Origin: Aquabacterium lacunae
GTDB lineage: Bacteria; Pseudomonadota; Gammaproteobacteria; Burkholderiales; Burkholderiaceae_C
Direction of reading: 5' to 3'
Assembly (NCBI RefSeq): GCF_004310865.1
Contig: NZ_SIXI01000002.1
Span: forward strand, 434,001 to 498,000
Length of the DNA: 64,000 nucleotides
The translations under genes and the position numbers were made by a program. Positions 11,163 through 22,509 of this stretch are shown here, piece by piece (the stretch's first letter is position 1; every line of letters begins with the position of its first letter). Below the pieces are notes generated by a model, which worked only from the letters and a program-made list of their open reading frames with translations, searched no databases and was not told where the DNA came from.

Positions 11163-12224
11163 ATGAAGAACCCCCACTTCAACCCGCACAAGAAGCACCA
11201 CCGGCCTGACGGCTTCCAGAACAACTACCAGTCGTTCCGCGGCAAACGCTGGAACGAACTGCTGCGCTGGCGCTGGCAGGCCTGGCGGGCCGGGCACCCG
11301 AAGGCCATCACCACGCCCATCGAGGTGGTGCGGCCCGACCTGGCCTTCATCCAGGGCAATGCCCAGGCCGGTCTGGCCATGCAGCCGGCCGCCACCTGGG
11401 TGGGGCACATCACGGTGCTGCTGCAGGTGGGCGGCCTGAACGTGCTGACCGATCCGGTGTTTTCAGAGCGCTGTTTCCCCGTGCAATGGGCGGGCCCCAA
11501 GCGCCACACGCCCCCCGGGCTGCAACTGAGCGAGCTGCCCCACATCGACGTGGTGCTGCTGTCGCACAACCACTACGACCACCTCGACGAAGGCTCGATG
11601 CGCGCCCTGGCCCGCCAGGCGGGCGGTCCCCCTTTGGTGATCTGCCCGCTGGCGCACAAGAAGTGGCTGCACCGCTGGGGCCTGCAGCGCGTGGTCGAAC
11701 TCGACTGGTGGGACACCCACGTGATCGACGCCACCGAACGCAACCTGCGCGTGCCCGTGGTGCTGACGCCCGCGCAGCACTGGTCGGCCCGCACCGCCAC
11801 CGACGCGCTGCGCAGCCTGTGGGGCGGTTTTGCCATGCTGTCGCCCGACTGCCATGTGTTCTTTGCGGGCGACACGGGCTACTCCAAAGACTTCGTCGAC
11901 ATCCGCCAGCACTTCGCGCGCGAGCACACGCCCGAGCACGGCGGTGGTTTTGACCTGGCCCTGCTGCCCATTGGCGCTTACGAGCCCCGCTGGTTCATGA
12001 AGGATCAGCATGTGAACCCGGAAGAGTCGGTTCAGATCTTTCAGGACATTGGCTGCAAACAGGCGATCAGCGTGCACTGGGGCACCTTCCAGCTCACCGA
12101 TGAAGCGCTGGACGAGCCGCCCAGGGCACTGGCAAAGGCCCTGGCTGCAAGCAACATCTCTCCCGAACGTTTTGCCGTACTGCCCGTGGGGGGCAGCATG
12201 CGCGTGCCCCATCGCATGCGCTGA
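11163..12224 (+). CDS. Metallo-beta-lactamase-fold hydrolase (NAPE-PLD/UlaG-like)
   Basis: A 353-residue protein with a metallo-beta-lactamase core. The metal motif is H135-N-H137-Y-D139-H140, followed by a GDTGYS segment near residue 238 and SVHWGTF near 300. Proteins with this N-terminal extension and layout are annotated as N-acyl-phosphatidylethanolamine phospholipase D-like. The actual substrate is unknown, and cytosolic location is inferred from the lack of a signal peptide. It is convergent with the TetR regulator gene. Confidence 0.85.
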   Translation: MKNPHFNPHKKHHRPDGFQNNYQSFRGKRWNELLRWRWQAWRAGHPKAITTPIEVVRPDLAFIQGNAQAGLAMQPAATWVGHITVLLQVGGLNVLTDPVFSERCFPVQWAGPKRHTPPGLQLSELPHIDVVLLSHNHYDHLDEGSMRALARQAGGPPLVICPLAHKKWLHRWGLQRVVELDWWDTHVIDATERNLRVPVVLTPAQHWSARTATDALRSLWGGFAMLSPDCHVFFAGDTGYSKDFVDIRQHFAREHTPEHGGGFDLALLPIGAYEPRWFMKDQHVNPEESVQIFQDIGCKQAISVHWGTFQLTDEALDEPPRALAKALAASNISPERFAVLPVGGSMRVPHRMR

Positions 12225-12246
12225 TGTGAGCGGGTGCCGGCCTGAG

Positions 12247-12912
12247 TCAATCTGACGGCGGCTGGAGACTGGAGACGGCTTGCTGAAAGCTCACGGGCAT
12301 CGACAGCACGCGGTTGATCAGGTCGTTCAGAGGCAGGCCGAAAATGGCCAACTGCCCGCCCTGGGCCAGCGAACTGAGGCCGTGCACCAAGCTCCACGAG
12401 GCAGCGGCCGCCACGCGCACCCGTTCGTCGTCCATGGGGGCACCCACCAGGCCGGAGGTGGCCTCCAGCAGCACCGCCATGCCACCACCACTGCAGTGTG
12501 CCATCAGGGCCGGGTCGGCCATGACCTGGTCCATGCGCTGGAACATCAGGCGGTACAGCGCCGGGTGCGCCTGGGCGAAGGCAACGTAAGCGCGCCCGGA
12601 GGCCTTGAGCCGGTCTTCGGCATGGGCCAGCCCATGCGCGCTGGCAGCCTGCGCCGCTGCAAAAAGCCGAAAGCCCTCGGCGGCCATGGCCGTGAGCAAG
12701 GCATCCTTGTCGGCAAAGTGCCGGTAAGCGGCGTTGGCGGACACGCCCAGCTCCTTGGCCAGTTGTCGCAAACTGAGTGCATCGGCTTCGGTGTGCGCCA
12801 GCGCCGCCACGCCGGCCTCGATGAGGCTGGCCTTGAGGTTGCCATGGTGGTAACTGCGGCTTTCCGGGGTTTTCAGGCGGTTCGGGTGATCAGAACTGGA
12901 CACATCTTGCAT
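12247..12912 (-). CDS. TetR/AcrR-family transcriptional repressor
   Basis: A 221-residue regulator. The N-terminal TetR helix-turn-helix spans about residues 20-65 (LRQLAKELGVSANAAYRHFADKD core), and the C-terminal ligand domain is of the WHG-like type. I start it at MQDVSSSD; a longer frame would run through the divergent gene's start. It is head-to-head with a carotenoid oxygenase gene, and two near-identical operator-like repeats lie in the shared interval. It therefore probably represses itself and the oxygenase until a substrate-like ligand binds. Confidence 0.88.
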   Translation of the reverse strand: MQDVSSSDHPNRLKTPESRSYHHGNLKASLIEAGVAALAHTEADALSLRQLAKELGVSANAAYRHFADKDALLTAMAAEGFRLFAAAQAASAHGLAHAEDRLKASGRAYVAFAQAHPALYRLMFQRMDQVMADPALMAHCSGGGMAVLLEATSGLVGAPMDDERVRVAAAASWSLVHGLSSLAQGGQLAIFGLPLNDLINRVLSMPVSFQQAVSSLQPPSD

Positions 12913-12930
12913 GTTGACATCGTACACATT
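12909..12930. promoter_or_regulatory. Candidate TetR operator, copy 1
   Basis: The first of two 22-bp direct copies matching at 19 of 22 positions. Each is an imperfect dyad with the pattern ATGTnnACnnnGYnnACAT, a size and symmetry usual for TetR-family operators. This copy overlaps the start codon of the TetR gene. Confidence 0.6.
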
Positions 12931-12944
12931 TTGGATTGGAATGC

Positions 12945-12966
12945 GCATGTTCACAACGCACACATT
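12945..12966. promoter_or_regulatory. Candidate TetR operator, copy 2
   Basis: The second copy of the 22-bp element, 36 bp downstream of the first. It ends next to the GAGG ribosome-binding site of the carotenoid oxygenase gene. Its position would block transcription or initiation of that gene. Confidence 0.6.
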
Positions 12967-12976
12967 GAGGTTGCCC

Positions 12977-14437
12977 ATGCCGAACACCGCCAGCAGCACC
13001 GCCCTGCCCCTGACCGGTCAGCCCCGTCACAGCCCCGCCGGCCGCGGCCAGGTGGCGCCCACTGCGGGCGCCACCGCAGACAATCGCTTCCTGAACGGCC
13101 CCTTTGCGCCTGTGGCCCAGGAGGTGACCCACCGGCACTTGCCCGCGCGAGGCACGCTGCCCGCTGAGCTGGACGGCCTGTATGTGCGCATCGGGCCCAA
13201 CCCGCTGAAGCCGACTCAGACCAGCAAGCACCACTGGTTCACCGGCGATGGCATGGTGCATGGCCTGCGCCTGCAAGGTGGCCAGGCGCTGTGGTATCGC
13301 AACCGCTACATCGGCAGCGCTTCGGTGAACAAGGCCCTGGGCCGCGCCCAGGTGCCGGGCGAAACACGCGGCATTTTCGACACGGTGAACACCAATGTGT
13401 TCGGGCACGCTGGTCGCCTCTGGGCCTCGGTGGAAGCGGGCCCTGCCCCGGTACAGCTCGACGCCGAGCTCAACACGGTGCGCAGCGGCCTGTTCGACAG
13501 CCCGACACGGCATCCCTTCAGCGCCCACCCTCACCTCGACCCCGTCACGGGTGACCTGCATGCCGTGTGCTACGACGCCATCCAGCACCGCAAGCTGAGC
13601 TACGTGCGCGTGAACGCGCAAGGCGCGGTCGACAAGGTGGTGCACATTCCCGTGAAGCACGGCCCCATGGTGCACGACTGCGCCGTCACGCAGCGGCAGG
13701 TGGTGGTGATGGACCTGCCCGTGACCTTTTCCTGGTGGTCGATCGTGCGCCGCGACACCTTCCCTTATGTGTGGAACCCCAAGCACCCGGCCCGTGTGGG
13801 ACTGCTGCCGCGCGACGGCGAGGCGCGCGACATGCGCTGGTTCGACATCGAGCCCTGCTACGTGTTCCACCCCTGCAATGCCTTCGACCTGCCCGATGGC
13901 TCGGTGGTGATGGACGTGGTGGTGCACCAGCACATGTTCAACCGTTCGCGCGTGGGGCCTGAGGACGACACGGCGCCGCGCTTCGAGCGCTGGACGCTGC
14001 CCGTCGGGGGCACCCGTGTGCAACGCCAGGTGGTGTGCGAACGCCCGCAGGAGTTCCCGCGCCTGAACGAAACCCTGGTGGGCCAGCCCTACCGCTTCGC
14101 CTATGCCACCGAGTTCACGGTGGACAACGCGGGGGGGCAGGCCTTGCTCAAGCACGATCTGCAGACCTTCCTCACCCAGGCCCTGCAGTTGGGCCCTGAC
14201 CTCAAGCCTGGCGAGTTCGTGTTCGTGCCGCGGCAGGCGCCGTCAGGCCAGGGCGCGCAGCCCCTGCCCGAAGACGCCGGCTGGCTGATGGGCTATGCCT
14301 TCAACGTGCGCACTGGCCTGGGCGAGTTCCATGTGGTCGATGCCGAGCACATGCAGCCACAGGCCGTGGTGGAGGTGCCGGCCCCCATCCCCATGGGCTT
14401 CCACGGGAACTGGGTGCCGGCTGCCAACCTGCGCTGA
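12977..14437 (+). CDS. Carotenoid cleavage oxygenase family protein
   Basis: A 486-residue non-heme iron dioxygenase of the carotenoid/stilbene cleavage family (seven-bladed propeller). The four iron-binding histidines are recognisable: H184 (SAHPH), H233 (MVHD), H298 (VFHPC) and H476 near the C-terminus (GFHGNW). GDGMVHG and WYRNRY are family signatures. The start was chosen at MPNTASS, with GAGG six bases upstream; earlier ATGs lie inside the operator region. The substrate may be an apocarotenoid or a lignostilbene-type compound; the sequence does not decide. It is divergent from the TetR gene. Confidence 0.9.
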   Translation: MPNTASSTALPLTGQPRHSPAGRGQVAPTAGATADNRFLNGPFAPVAQEVTHRHLPARGTLPAELDGLYVRIGPNPLKPTQTSKHHWFTGDGMVHGLRLQGGQALWYRNRYIGSASVNKALGRAQVPGETRGIFDTVNTNVFGHAGRLWASVEAGPAPVQLDAELNTVRSGLFDSPTRHPFSAHPHLDPVTGDLHAVCYDAIQHRKLSYVRVNAQGAVDKVVHIPVKHGPMVHDCAVTQRQVVVMDLPVTFSWWSIVRRDTFPYVWNPKHPARVGLLPRDGEARDMRWFDIEPCYVFHPCNAFDLPDGSVVMDVVVHQHMFNRSRVGPEDDTAPRFERWTLPVGGTRVQRQVVCERPQEFPRLNETLVGQPYRFAYATEFTVDNAGGQALLKHDLQTFLTQALQLGPDLKPGEFVFVPRQAPSGQGAQPLPEDAGWLMGYAFNVRTGLGEFHVVDAEHMQPQAVVEVPAPIPMGFHGNWVPAANLR

Positions 14438-14455
14438 GCCCGAGCCCGGTGCGGC

Positions 14456-14459
<4 letters not shown>
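14434..14459. repeat. Inverted repeat joining the stop codons of two convergent genes
   Basis: CTGAGCC at the oxygenase stop pairs with GGCTCAG at the clpB stop; the match extends to 9 of 10 bases. It may act as a compact bidirectional transcript end. There is no T-run. Confidence 0.4.
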
Positions 14460-17062
<2,603 letters not shown>

Positions 17063-17103
17063 GAGCACTCCTTGGGCCCCACAGGCGGGGCGATTGCTCA
17101 TGA

Positions 17104-17132
17104 ACATGGGGCATGGCCCCGTGCATTTCAAG
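17104..17132 (-). promoter_or_regulatory. Sigma-32 (RpoH) heat-shock promoter of clpB
   Basis: On the minus strand, CTTGAAA (17132-17126) and CCCCATGT (17111-17104) are separated by 14 bases, matching the RpoH consensus CTTGAAA-N11-16-CCCCATnT. The -35 box overlaps the last codons of the upstream diguanylate cyclase gene. Confidence 0.82.
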
Positions 17133-18357
17133 CCCCTGGTGGCAACGTGGTTTGCGCTTCGTCAATCCGCGAGGCCTGGCGGCTGTCCAGGCGCGAGGTG
17201 CGCTCGGCCACCTGCACCCGGTTGCGTCCGGATGCCTTGGCGGTGGACAGCGCTTCGTCAGCCAGCGCCAGGTCGTCTTCCAGGGTGGTGTCGGGCTCGT
17301 GCAGGCTCAGGCCGATGCTGACGGTGGCGCGCACCGGGCCGAACTTCGATTCGCAAGGGCTGCGTTCGATCACCTTGCGCAGCCGCTCGGCCACCGCCTC
17401 GGCCTCGCGCAGCATGCGCACCGGCAGCAGCACGGTGAACTCTTCACCACCGTAGCGGGCCAGCAAGGCGTCTTCGCGCAGGCTTTCGCGCACCACCTGG
17501 GTGAGGTGGCGCAGCACCTGGTCGCCAATCTGCTGGCCGTAGCGATCGTTCAGGGCTCGGAAGTGGTCGATGTCGAGCATCAGCACGGCCACGGTGCGGG
17601 TCTGGCCACGTTGCAGGGCCAGCATGCGCTCGCCCAGTTCACGCAGGCCACGGCGCGACAGGGCGCCGGTCAGGTCGTCCGACAGTGAGCGGGCACGCAG
17701 CTGCTGTTGCAGCCGGTCATTGATGGAGGCAAACACCAGGGCGGCCACGCCCAGCGGCAACACGGCAAACGACAGGCCGGCCACCGGGCGCAGCCAGTCG
17801 GGCGCATGCAGCCAGTCGGGCGGCAACGGACCAGGCACCGTGAGGGCGTGCTGCAACACCACCAGCCACAGCAGGGCCAGCAAGCCGGCCACGGCCAGCA
17901 GGGCCAGATCCTGCGTGACCCAGTGGCGCCCCGCACGGATCAGCAAGGCCTGGTCCAGCGTCAGCGCCACCGACAGCACGGCGAACACACCCGCCACCAC
18001 CTGCACGTAAGGCAACGGTGGCAACAAGGCCGCAGCGCCCAGGGCCAGCCCCACGGAGCCCATGGCGGCCGTGCCCACCCAGGGCGGCGTACGGCGTCCG
18101 TTGAGTTGACGGAAAGCCCAGCCCAGCAGCGTGATGCCCACGCCCGCCAGACCGATGGCCGCTTTGATCAAGATGGGCGCGTGCAAAGGGGGCACAAGCA
18201 CCACAAAGCCCATGCCCGACAAAGCGATGAAGCCCGCACGGAAGAGGTTCAGCGCGTACTGCACCCGGGGCTGGTCGGTGCGGATCAGCCACATCAGCCC
18301 CAGGCCCAGCAGCGCGCTGAAGCCCGTGACGGCGTAGCAGGTCAACACATCGACCAC
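17128..18357 (-). CDS. Membrane-anchored diguanylate cyclase (GGDEF)
   Basis: A 409-residue protein with six or seven hydrophobic helices (about residues 1-200) and a C-terminal GGDEF domain (about 235-395). The active site is GGEEF (preceded by RY), so it is probably active in making cyclic di-GMP from two GTP. The inhibitory RxxD site is degenerate: the aligned residues read R-E-D-A, so the final Asp is lost. It starts at GTG with AAGGAG five bases upstream. Its 3' end overlaps the clpB heat-shock -35 box. The membrane part has no recognisable sensor domain. Confidence 0.9.
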   Translation of the reverse strand: MVDVLTCYAVTGFSALLGLGLMWLIRTDQPRVQYALNLFRAGFIALSGMGFVVLVPPLHAPILIKAAIGLAGVGITLLGWAFRQLNGRRTPPWVGTAAMGSVGLALGAAALLPPLPYVQVVAGVFAVLSVALTLDQALLIRAGRHWVTQDLALLAVAGLLALLWLVVLQHALTVPGPLPPDWLHAPDWLRPVAGLSFAVLPLGVAALVFASINDRLQQQLRARSLSDDLTGALSRRGLRELGERMLALQRGQTRTVAVLMLDIDHFRALNDRYGQQIGDQVLRHLTQVVRESLREDALLARYGGEEFTVLLPVRMLREAEAVAERLRKVIERSPCESKFGPVRATVSIGLSLHEPDTTLEDDLALADEALSTAKASGRNRVQVAERTSRLDSRQASRIDEAQTTLPPGA

Positions 18358-18478
18358 TGGGGCTCCTTGAATGGGTTGCGAAGGTCTTCGGCCATTTTTC
18401 GGCCATTCCGTGACGAACTTGACACTTCAGAGGGCTGGCGGTCAAGGAACTCGCCCAGGGTTGCCCAGGCAAGCGCGC

Positions 18479-18967
18479 TCAGCCCGCCGAATTGGCCTGC
18501 ACACCGGCCACCCCCCAGCGGGCCAGGGCGTCGTCGTCCTGAACGCGGGCGTCCACCCACTGCCCACCCTGCGTGGTGACCTCTTTCTTCCAGAACGGGG
18601 CCTGGGTCTTGAGCCAGTCCATCAGGCATTCGCAGCCCTGGAAGGCGGCATGGCGGTGCCGCGCAGCCACGGCCACCAGCACGATCTGCTGGCCCACCGG
18701 CAGCAGGCCCACACGGTGCACCACGCGCACACCGATCAGGCCGAAGCGCTCGGCCACGGCATCCATCATGGCCCCGATGCTGCGCTCGGTCATGCCGGGG
18801 TAGTGTTCAAGTTCCAGCGCCACACTGCCCTCGCCCCAGGCCCGCACATGGCCCGTGAAGCTGACCACCGCGCCCACCTGGTCGCAAGCCTGGGCCAGCA
18901 ACCCGGCCTCGTGGCTGAGGTCGAAATCGGCCGTCTGCACGGCCACATGTCGGTGCAGCAAAGCCAT
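18479..18967 (-). CDS. moaE: Molybdopterin synthase large subunit
   Basis: Forms the MoaD2-MoaE2 complex that transfers two sulfurs to cyclic pyranopterin monophosphate. Its 162 residues include the family motifs HRVGLLPVG and, near the C-terminus, PFWKKE, which contains the catalytic Lys region. It begins two bases after the moaD stop and is the last gene of moeA-moaD-moaE. A gap of about 120 bases separates it from the diguanylate cyclase gene. Confidence 0.95.
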   Translation of the reverse strand: MALLHRHVAVQTADFDLSHEAGLLAQACDQVGAVVSFTGHVRAWGEGSVALELEHYPGMTERSIGAMMDAVAERFGLIGVRVVHRVGLLPVGQQIVLVAVAARHRHAAFQGCECLMDWLKTQAPFWKKEVTTQGGQWVDARVQDDDALARWGVAGVQANSAG

Positions 18968-18969
18968 GC

Positions 18970-19227
18970 TCAGCCCCCGGTCACGGGCGGGAAAAAGGCC
19001 ACCTCGGCGCCATCGTGCAGGGGCTCGTCAGCGTCGCACAGGGTCTGGTCCAGGGCGGTGCGCAAGCCCTGTCCCTCGGCCAGGGCCTCGGCATGGGCCG
19101 GCGAGCGCGCCTGCAGCCAGGCCCACAACTCACCCACGGTGCGGGGCGCATCACCCGCCCATTCGCAGGCTTCTTCAGGCCCCAGGTGCTCGCGCACACG
19201 GGCAAAGTATCGAACGGTCACGCGCAT
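18970..19227 (-). CDS. moaD: Molybdopterin synthase sulfur carrier subunit
   Basis: An 85-residue ubiquitin-like protein ending in the essential Gly-Gly (PPVTGG), which is thiocarboxylated and donates sulfur to molybdopterin. The N-terminus MRVTVRYFARVRE is typical. It starts two bases after moeA ends, giving tight coupling. The longer upstream reading frame is only the moeA shadow. Confidence 0.95.
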   Translation of the reverse strand: MRVTVRYFARVREHLGPEEACEWAGDAPRTVGELWAWLQARSPAHAEALAEGQGLRTALDQTLCDADEPLHDGAEVAFFPPVTGG

Positions 19228-19229
19228 GG

Positions 19230-20513
19230 TCAGGCTCCCGTGCGGGGTTGCAGGCACTCGCTGTAAGGCCACCAGGCCACCGTGTCCCCGGCCTGCACGA
19301 CCTGCTCGGGTGCCAGGTCGACCAGGCCTTCGGCCCAGGCGGCCGACATCAGCACGCCCGAGCCCTGGTGGGGGTGAATCTCGACCTGCCCCTGGGCATT
19401 CAAGCGTGCGCGCAAGAACTCGCGGCGCTTGTCGGGCCGGGGCCAGTTGAAAGCCGCCGGCAGCATCAAGGGCCGTGGCAAGGCCCAGCCTTCTCCGGCC
19501 AGAAGCCCCAGCACCGGGCGCACCAGCACCAGGAAGGTCACGAAACTGGCCACCGGGTTGCCCGGCAGGCCCATGTAGAGGCAACGGCTGCCGTCAGGGC
19601 GTCGGACATGGCCGAACACAAAGGGCTTGCCCGGCTTGATGGCCAAGGCCCAGAACTGCAACTCGCCCTCGGCCTGCACCGCGGCACGCAAGTGGTCTTC
19701 TTCGCCCACCGACACGCCCCCGCTGGTGATGATCAGGTCGCTGTGGGCGGCGGCCTCGCGCAGGGCCTGGCGGGTGGCCTCCAGCTGGTCAGGCACCACG
19801 CCACGGTCTTGCGGCACGCCGCCCGCAGCCTGCACCAGGCCCATCAGGGTGTGGCGGTTGCTGTTGTAGATGGCGCCCGGCGGCAGGGGCTGCCCGGGCA
19901 TGACCAGCTCGTCGCCGGTGGTCAGCACCGTCACGCGCGGCCGTGCGAACACCGGCAACTGGGCGGCGCCCACCGAGGCGGCGACACCCAGCGCGGCAGG
20001 CGTCAGGCGGGTGCCACGCTGAAGCACGGTCTGCCCCGCGGTGATGTCTTCGCCGGCACGGCGGATGTTCTGGCCGGGCTGCACCGGCTGGGTGACACGC
20101 ACCGAGGCGCCGGCGGCAGTTTCCAGGCGTTCGGTGTGCTCCTGCATGACCACGGCACCCGCACCGGCGGGCACTGGCGCACCCGTGAAGATCCGGGCGC
20201 ATTGCCCCGGGGCCAGTGCGGCCCCCACCTGGCCTGCGGCGATGCGCTGGGCCACAGGCAGCGCGGTGCCGGGCTGCTGCAAGGCCGGCAGGTCGGCCTC
20301 GTGCACGGCGTAGCCGTCCATGGCGCTGTTGTCCAGCGGGGGCACGGCCACCTTGGAAACCAGGTCCGTGGCCAGCACACGGCCCAGCGCCTGCAGGCTG
20401 TCCACGGCGTCCACCGCAGGCCCGGCGCCCTGTGCCAACAAGTGGTTGACCGTGTGTTCCAGGTCCTGCCAGGCCTGGGTCAGGGCGATGAGGGGCGAAC
20501 GCGGCGCAGACAC
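19230..20513 (-). CDS. moeA: Molybdopterin molybdenumtransferase
   Basis: Inserts molybdate into adenylylated molybdopterin to complete the molybdenum cofactor. It has 427 residues with the MoeA N-terminal region (DNSAMDGYA near 69), the MoCF-binding core with TTGDE and SGGVSVGEED, and the C-terminal domain IV. It is the first gene of a compact moeA-moaD-moaE operon. Confidence 0.95.
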   Translation of the reverse strand: MSAPRSPLIALTQAWQDLEHTVNHLLAQGAGPAVDAVDSLQALGRVLATDLVSKVAVPPLDNSAMDGYAVHEADLPALQQPGTALPVAQRIAAGQVGAALAPGQCARIFTGAPVPAGAGAVVMQEHTERLETAAGASVRVTQPVQPGQNIRRAGEDITAGQTVLQRGTRLTPAALGVAASVGAAQLPVFARPRVTVLTTGDELVMPGQPLPPGAIYNSNRHTLMGLVQAAGGVPQDRGVVPDQLEATRQALREAAAHSDLIITSGGVSVGEEDHLRAAVQAEGELQFWALAIKPGKPFVFGHVRRPDGSRCLYMGLPGNPVASFVTFLVLVRPVLGLLAGEGWALPRPLMLPAAFNWPRPDKRREFLRARLNAQGQVEIHPHQGSGVLMSAAWAEGLVDLAPEQVVQAGDTVAWWPYSECLQPRTGA

Positions 20514-20661
20514 TTTGAAACTCCAGCTTCACACAAGCGGTGCAGCATAACGCCTGGAGCGGGCCCGGTGCTTGCATGGGCTGGGCCGCCGTGAAGTGTT
20601 TGACCTGACCGCCGGGTGGGGCAGGCACTTGCGCCGACAATGAGACACAGGAGACGCTTGC

Positions 20662-21177
20662 ATGGACGACCTGATCCCGGAAGACGACCCCCTGGAACTG
20701 CTGCTGGCCTGCCATGACAAGGTGCTGCGCTTCACCAGCCTGCACAGGCGCCTGGGTGCCCATGTCGGCCGACATGGCGCCGACCATCAGGCGGCCGAGG
20801 CGGCACAGTCGGTCATTCGATACTTCGACCTGGCTGCGCCCCTGCACCACCAGGACGAGGAAGAAGACCTGTTCCCAGCCCTCCGAGTGCTGGGCCTCCC
20901 TCAGGTTGATCTGACCCTGGACTTTCTGGCGACAGAGCACAGACAGCTGGAAGCGGCGTGGCGCGACCGGGTCAGGCCCTGGCTGCAGGCCATCGTGGCG
21001 CGCCAGCCCGTGCCCATGCCAGGCGATGTGCAGTGGTTCGCCGAACGCTGTGAACAGCACGTGGCCCTGGAAAACAACCAGCTGTACCCGCACGCCAGCG
21101 AGCTGCCTGCCAGGCTGCGCGCCCAGCTGGCGCGCAACATGGTGAACCGGCGCCGGGTTCAGCAGGCCGCGGCCTGA
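20662..21177 (+). CDS. Hemerythrin-like (HHE) protein
   Basis: A 171-residue four-helix protein with candidate di-iron ligands H18, H62/H63 with the acidic run DEEED, H93 (EHRQLE), H133 and E137. Members bind O2, NO or iron, or act in Fe-S repair; this one has no partner domain. It lies divergent from moeA. Its last 19 bases overlap the end of the convergent nitronate monooxygenase gene. Confidence 0.85.
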   Translation: MDDLIPEDDPLELLLACHDKVLRFTSLHRRLGAHVGRHGADHQAAEAAQSVIRYFDLAAPLHHQDEEEDLFPALRVLGLPQVDLTLDFLATEHRQLEAAWRDRVRPWLQAIVARQPVPMPGDVQWFAERCEQHVALENNQLYPHASELPARLRAQLARNMVNRRRVQQAAA

Positions 21178-22418
21178 GGAGCGTGGCGCGTTGCAGCGGC
21201 GGGCTCGGCCGATGGGCCAACGAGCAGCCGCTCCATCAGTTCGCGCACGCTGCGCACCTGATCGCCAAAGGGCAAGGCACCCGCACCGCGGAAGAACAGG
21301 CCCTTCTTCACGTCACCCCGCAAGGCCGCCGCCAGCTGGTGGTGAATGCAGAACTGCCCCCAGTCGGCCAGACCATCGCGCAGGCCACACTGGGCCAGGC
21401 AGTCAAAGGCTTTGGTGCAGCGTGATTTGGCATGCGCCACGGCTTGCAGCTTGTCCACGCTGCGAAGGTAGTTGTTCAACCAGGGCGTGCGCACGGCCCG
21501 CGCCGGCAAACCCGCCACGCTCACGAACTCGGCCATGTCGTCATCGCGGGCCTCGGCCAGCACGCGCTTGAACTCCGGGTGGGCGTCGCCTTCGGTGGTG
21601 ACGGCAAACGGGGTACCCAGCTGCACCCCGGCCGCCCCCAGGGCCTGCACCCGCTGGATGTCGGCCAGGCTGCGGATGCCACCGGCTGCGATCAAGGGGA
21701 TTTCTTTCTCCAGCCCGGCTGAGCGGAAGAATGCCAGGGCCTCAGGGATCACGCGCTCGAAATCAAAGCGTGGGTCGTTCAGGTCGGCCACTTTGGCTGC
21801 GCCCAGGTGCCCACCGGCCAGCCGGGGGTGCTCGATCACGATGGCGTCGGGCAGGCGCTTCTTGCGCTCCCATTTCCTGACGATCAGCTGGATGCCCCGG
21901 GCGTCCGACAGGATGGGGATCAGCAAGGTGTTCGGGTGGTCGCTGGCCAGATCGGGCAGGTCCAGCGGCAAACCGGCCCCCACCACGATGGCGTCAATGC
22001 CGGAAGCCAGGGCCTGCTTCACCGATGCGGCGTAGGCACTGACGGCCCGCATGATGTTGATGGTCAGCAGCCCCCGACCACCGCTCAGCGCCCGCGCCTT
22101 CTGGATGTCCCGGTCGATGGCCTCCAGGTTGGCCGCGTCGATGGCGGCCTTGGCCCGCTCATCGGGCGGCAGGCCGGTGGTGCGCGCCATGAGGTCGGGG
22201 TGGTGGCGACGCAGGTCAACCGAGGACAAAGTGCCCACGCCGCCCAGCGCAGCCACGGTGCCCGCCAGGCAATGGCCCGACACGCCCACGCCCATGCCGC
22301 CTTGCACGATGGGCAGCACGGTTCGCCCCCCCAGTGTCAAGGCCCGCAAAGGGCTGCGCTGCAACAGGGCCAGCAGGTCAGCGGGGATCAGGGCTTCGGG
22401 CGTGCAGGTCATGGCCAC
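21159..22418 (-). CDS. Nitronate monooxygenase family flavoprotein
   Basis: A 419-residue FMN-dependent TIM-barrel enzyme of the 2-nitropropane dioxygenase/NMO family, which oxidises alkyl nitronates such as propionate-3-nitronate. Visible marks are PIVQGGMGVGVSG near residue 37, VVGAGLPLDLPDL near 146, AAGGIRSLADI near 247 and a QLGTPFAVTTE segment near 270. The C-terminal extension contains several cysteines (CTKAFDCLAQC). A terminator lies upstream, between it and thrC. Confidence 0.85.
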   Translation of the reverse strand: MAMTCTPEALIPADLLALLQRSPLRALTLGGRTVLPIVQGGMGVGVSGHCLAGTVAALGGVGTLSSVDLRRHHPDLMARTTGLPPDERAKAAIDAANLEAIDRDIQKARALSGGRGLLTINIMRAVSAYAASVKQALASGIDAIVVGAGLPLDLPDLASDHPNTLLIPILSDARGIQLIVRKWERKKRLPDAIVIEHPRLAGGHLGAAKVADLNDPRFDFERVIPEALAFFRSAGLEKEIPLIAAGGIRSLADIQRVQALGAAGVQLGTPFAVTTEGDAHPEFKRVLAEARDDDMAEFVSVAGLPARAVRTPWLNNYLRSVDKLQAVAHAKSRCTKAFDCLAQCGLRDGLADWGQFCIHHQLAAALRGDVKKGLFFRGAGALPFGDQVRSVRELMERLLVGPSAEPAAATRHAPQAAAC

Positions 22419-22432
22419 GGGCGGCTAGGCCG

Positions 22433-22475
22433 CAAGAAAAAAGGGGTGCCCGCAGCCTAAGCGCGGCACCCCTTT
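22433..22475 (-). terminator. Rho-independent terminator of hom-thrC
   Basis: On the minus strand AAAGGGGTGCC pairs with GGCACCCCTTT and is followed by a T-run (complement of the A-run at 22433-22441). It is placed right after thrC. Confidence 0.88.
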
Positions 22476-22509
22476 GAGGCCCTTGCCCTGGGTCAAACCC
22501 AGTGCAGAC

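Noticed and set aside
20514..20661. A molybdenum-cofactor riboswitch before moeA
   Set aside because: The 148-base interval shows no clear multi-stem Moco motif, and most of it may belong to the divergent hemerythrin promoter.
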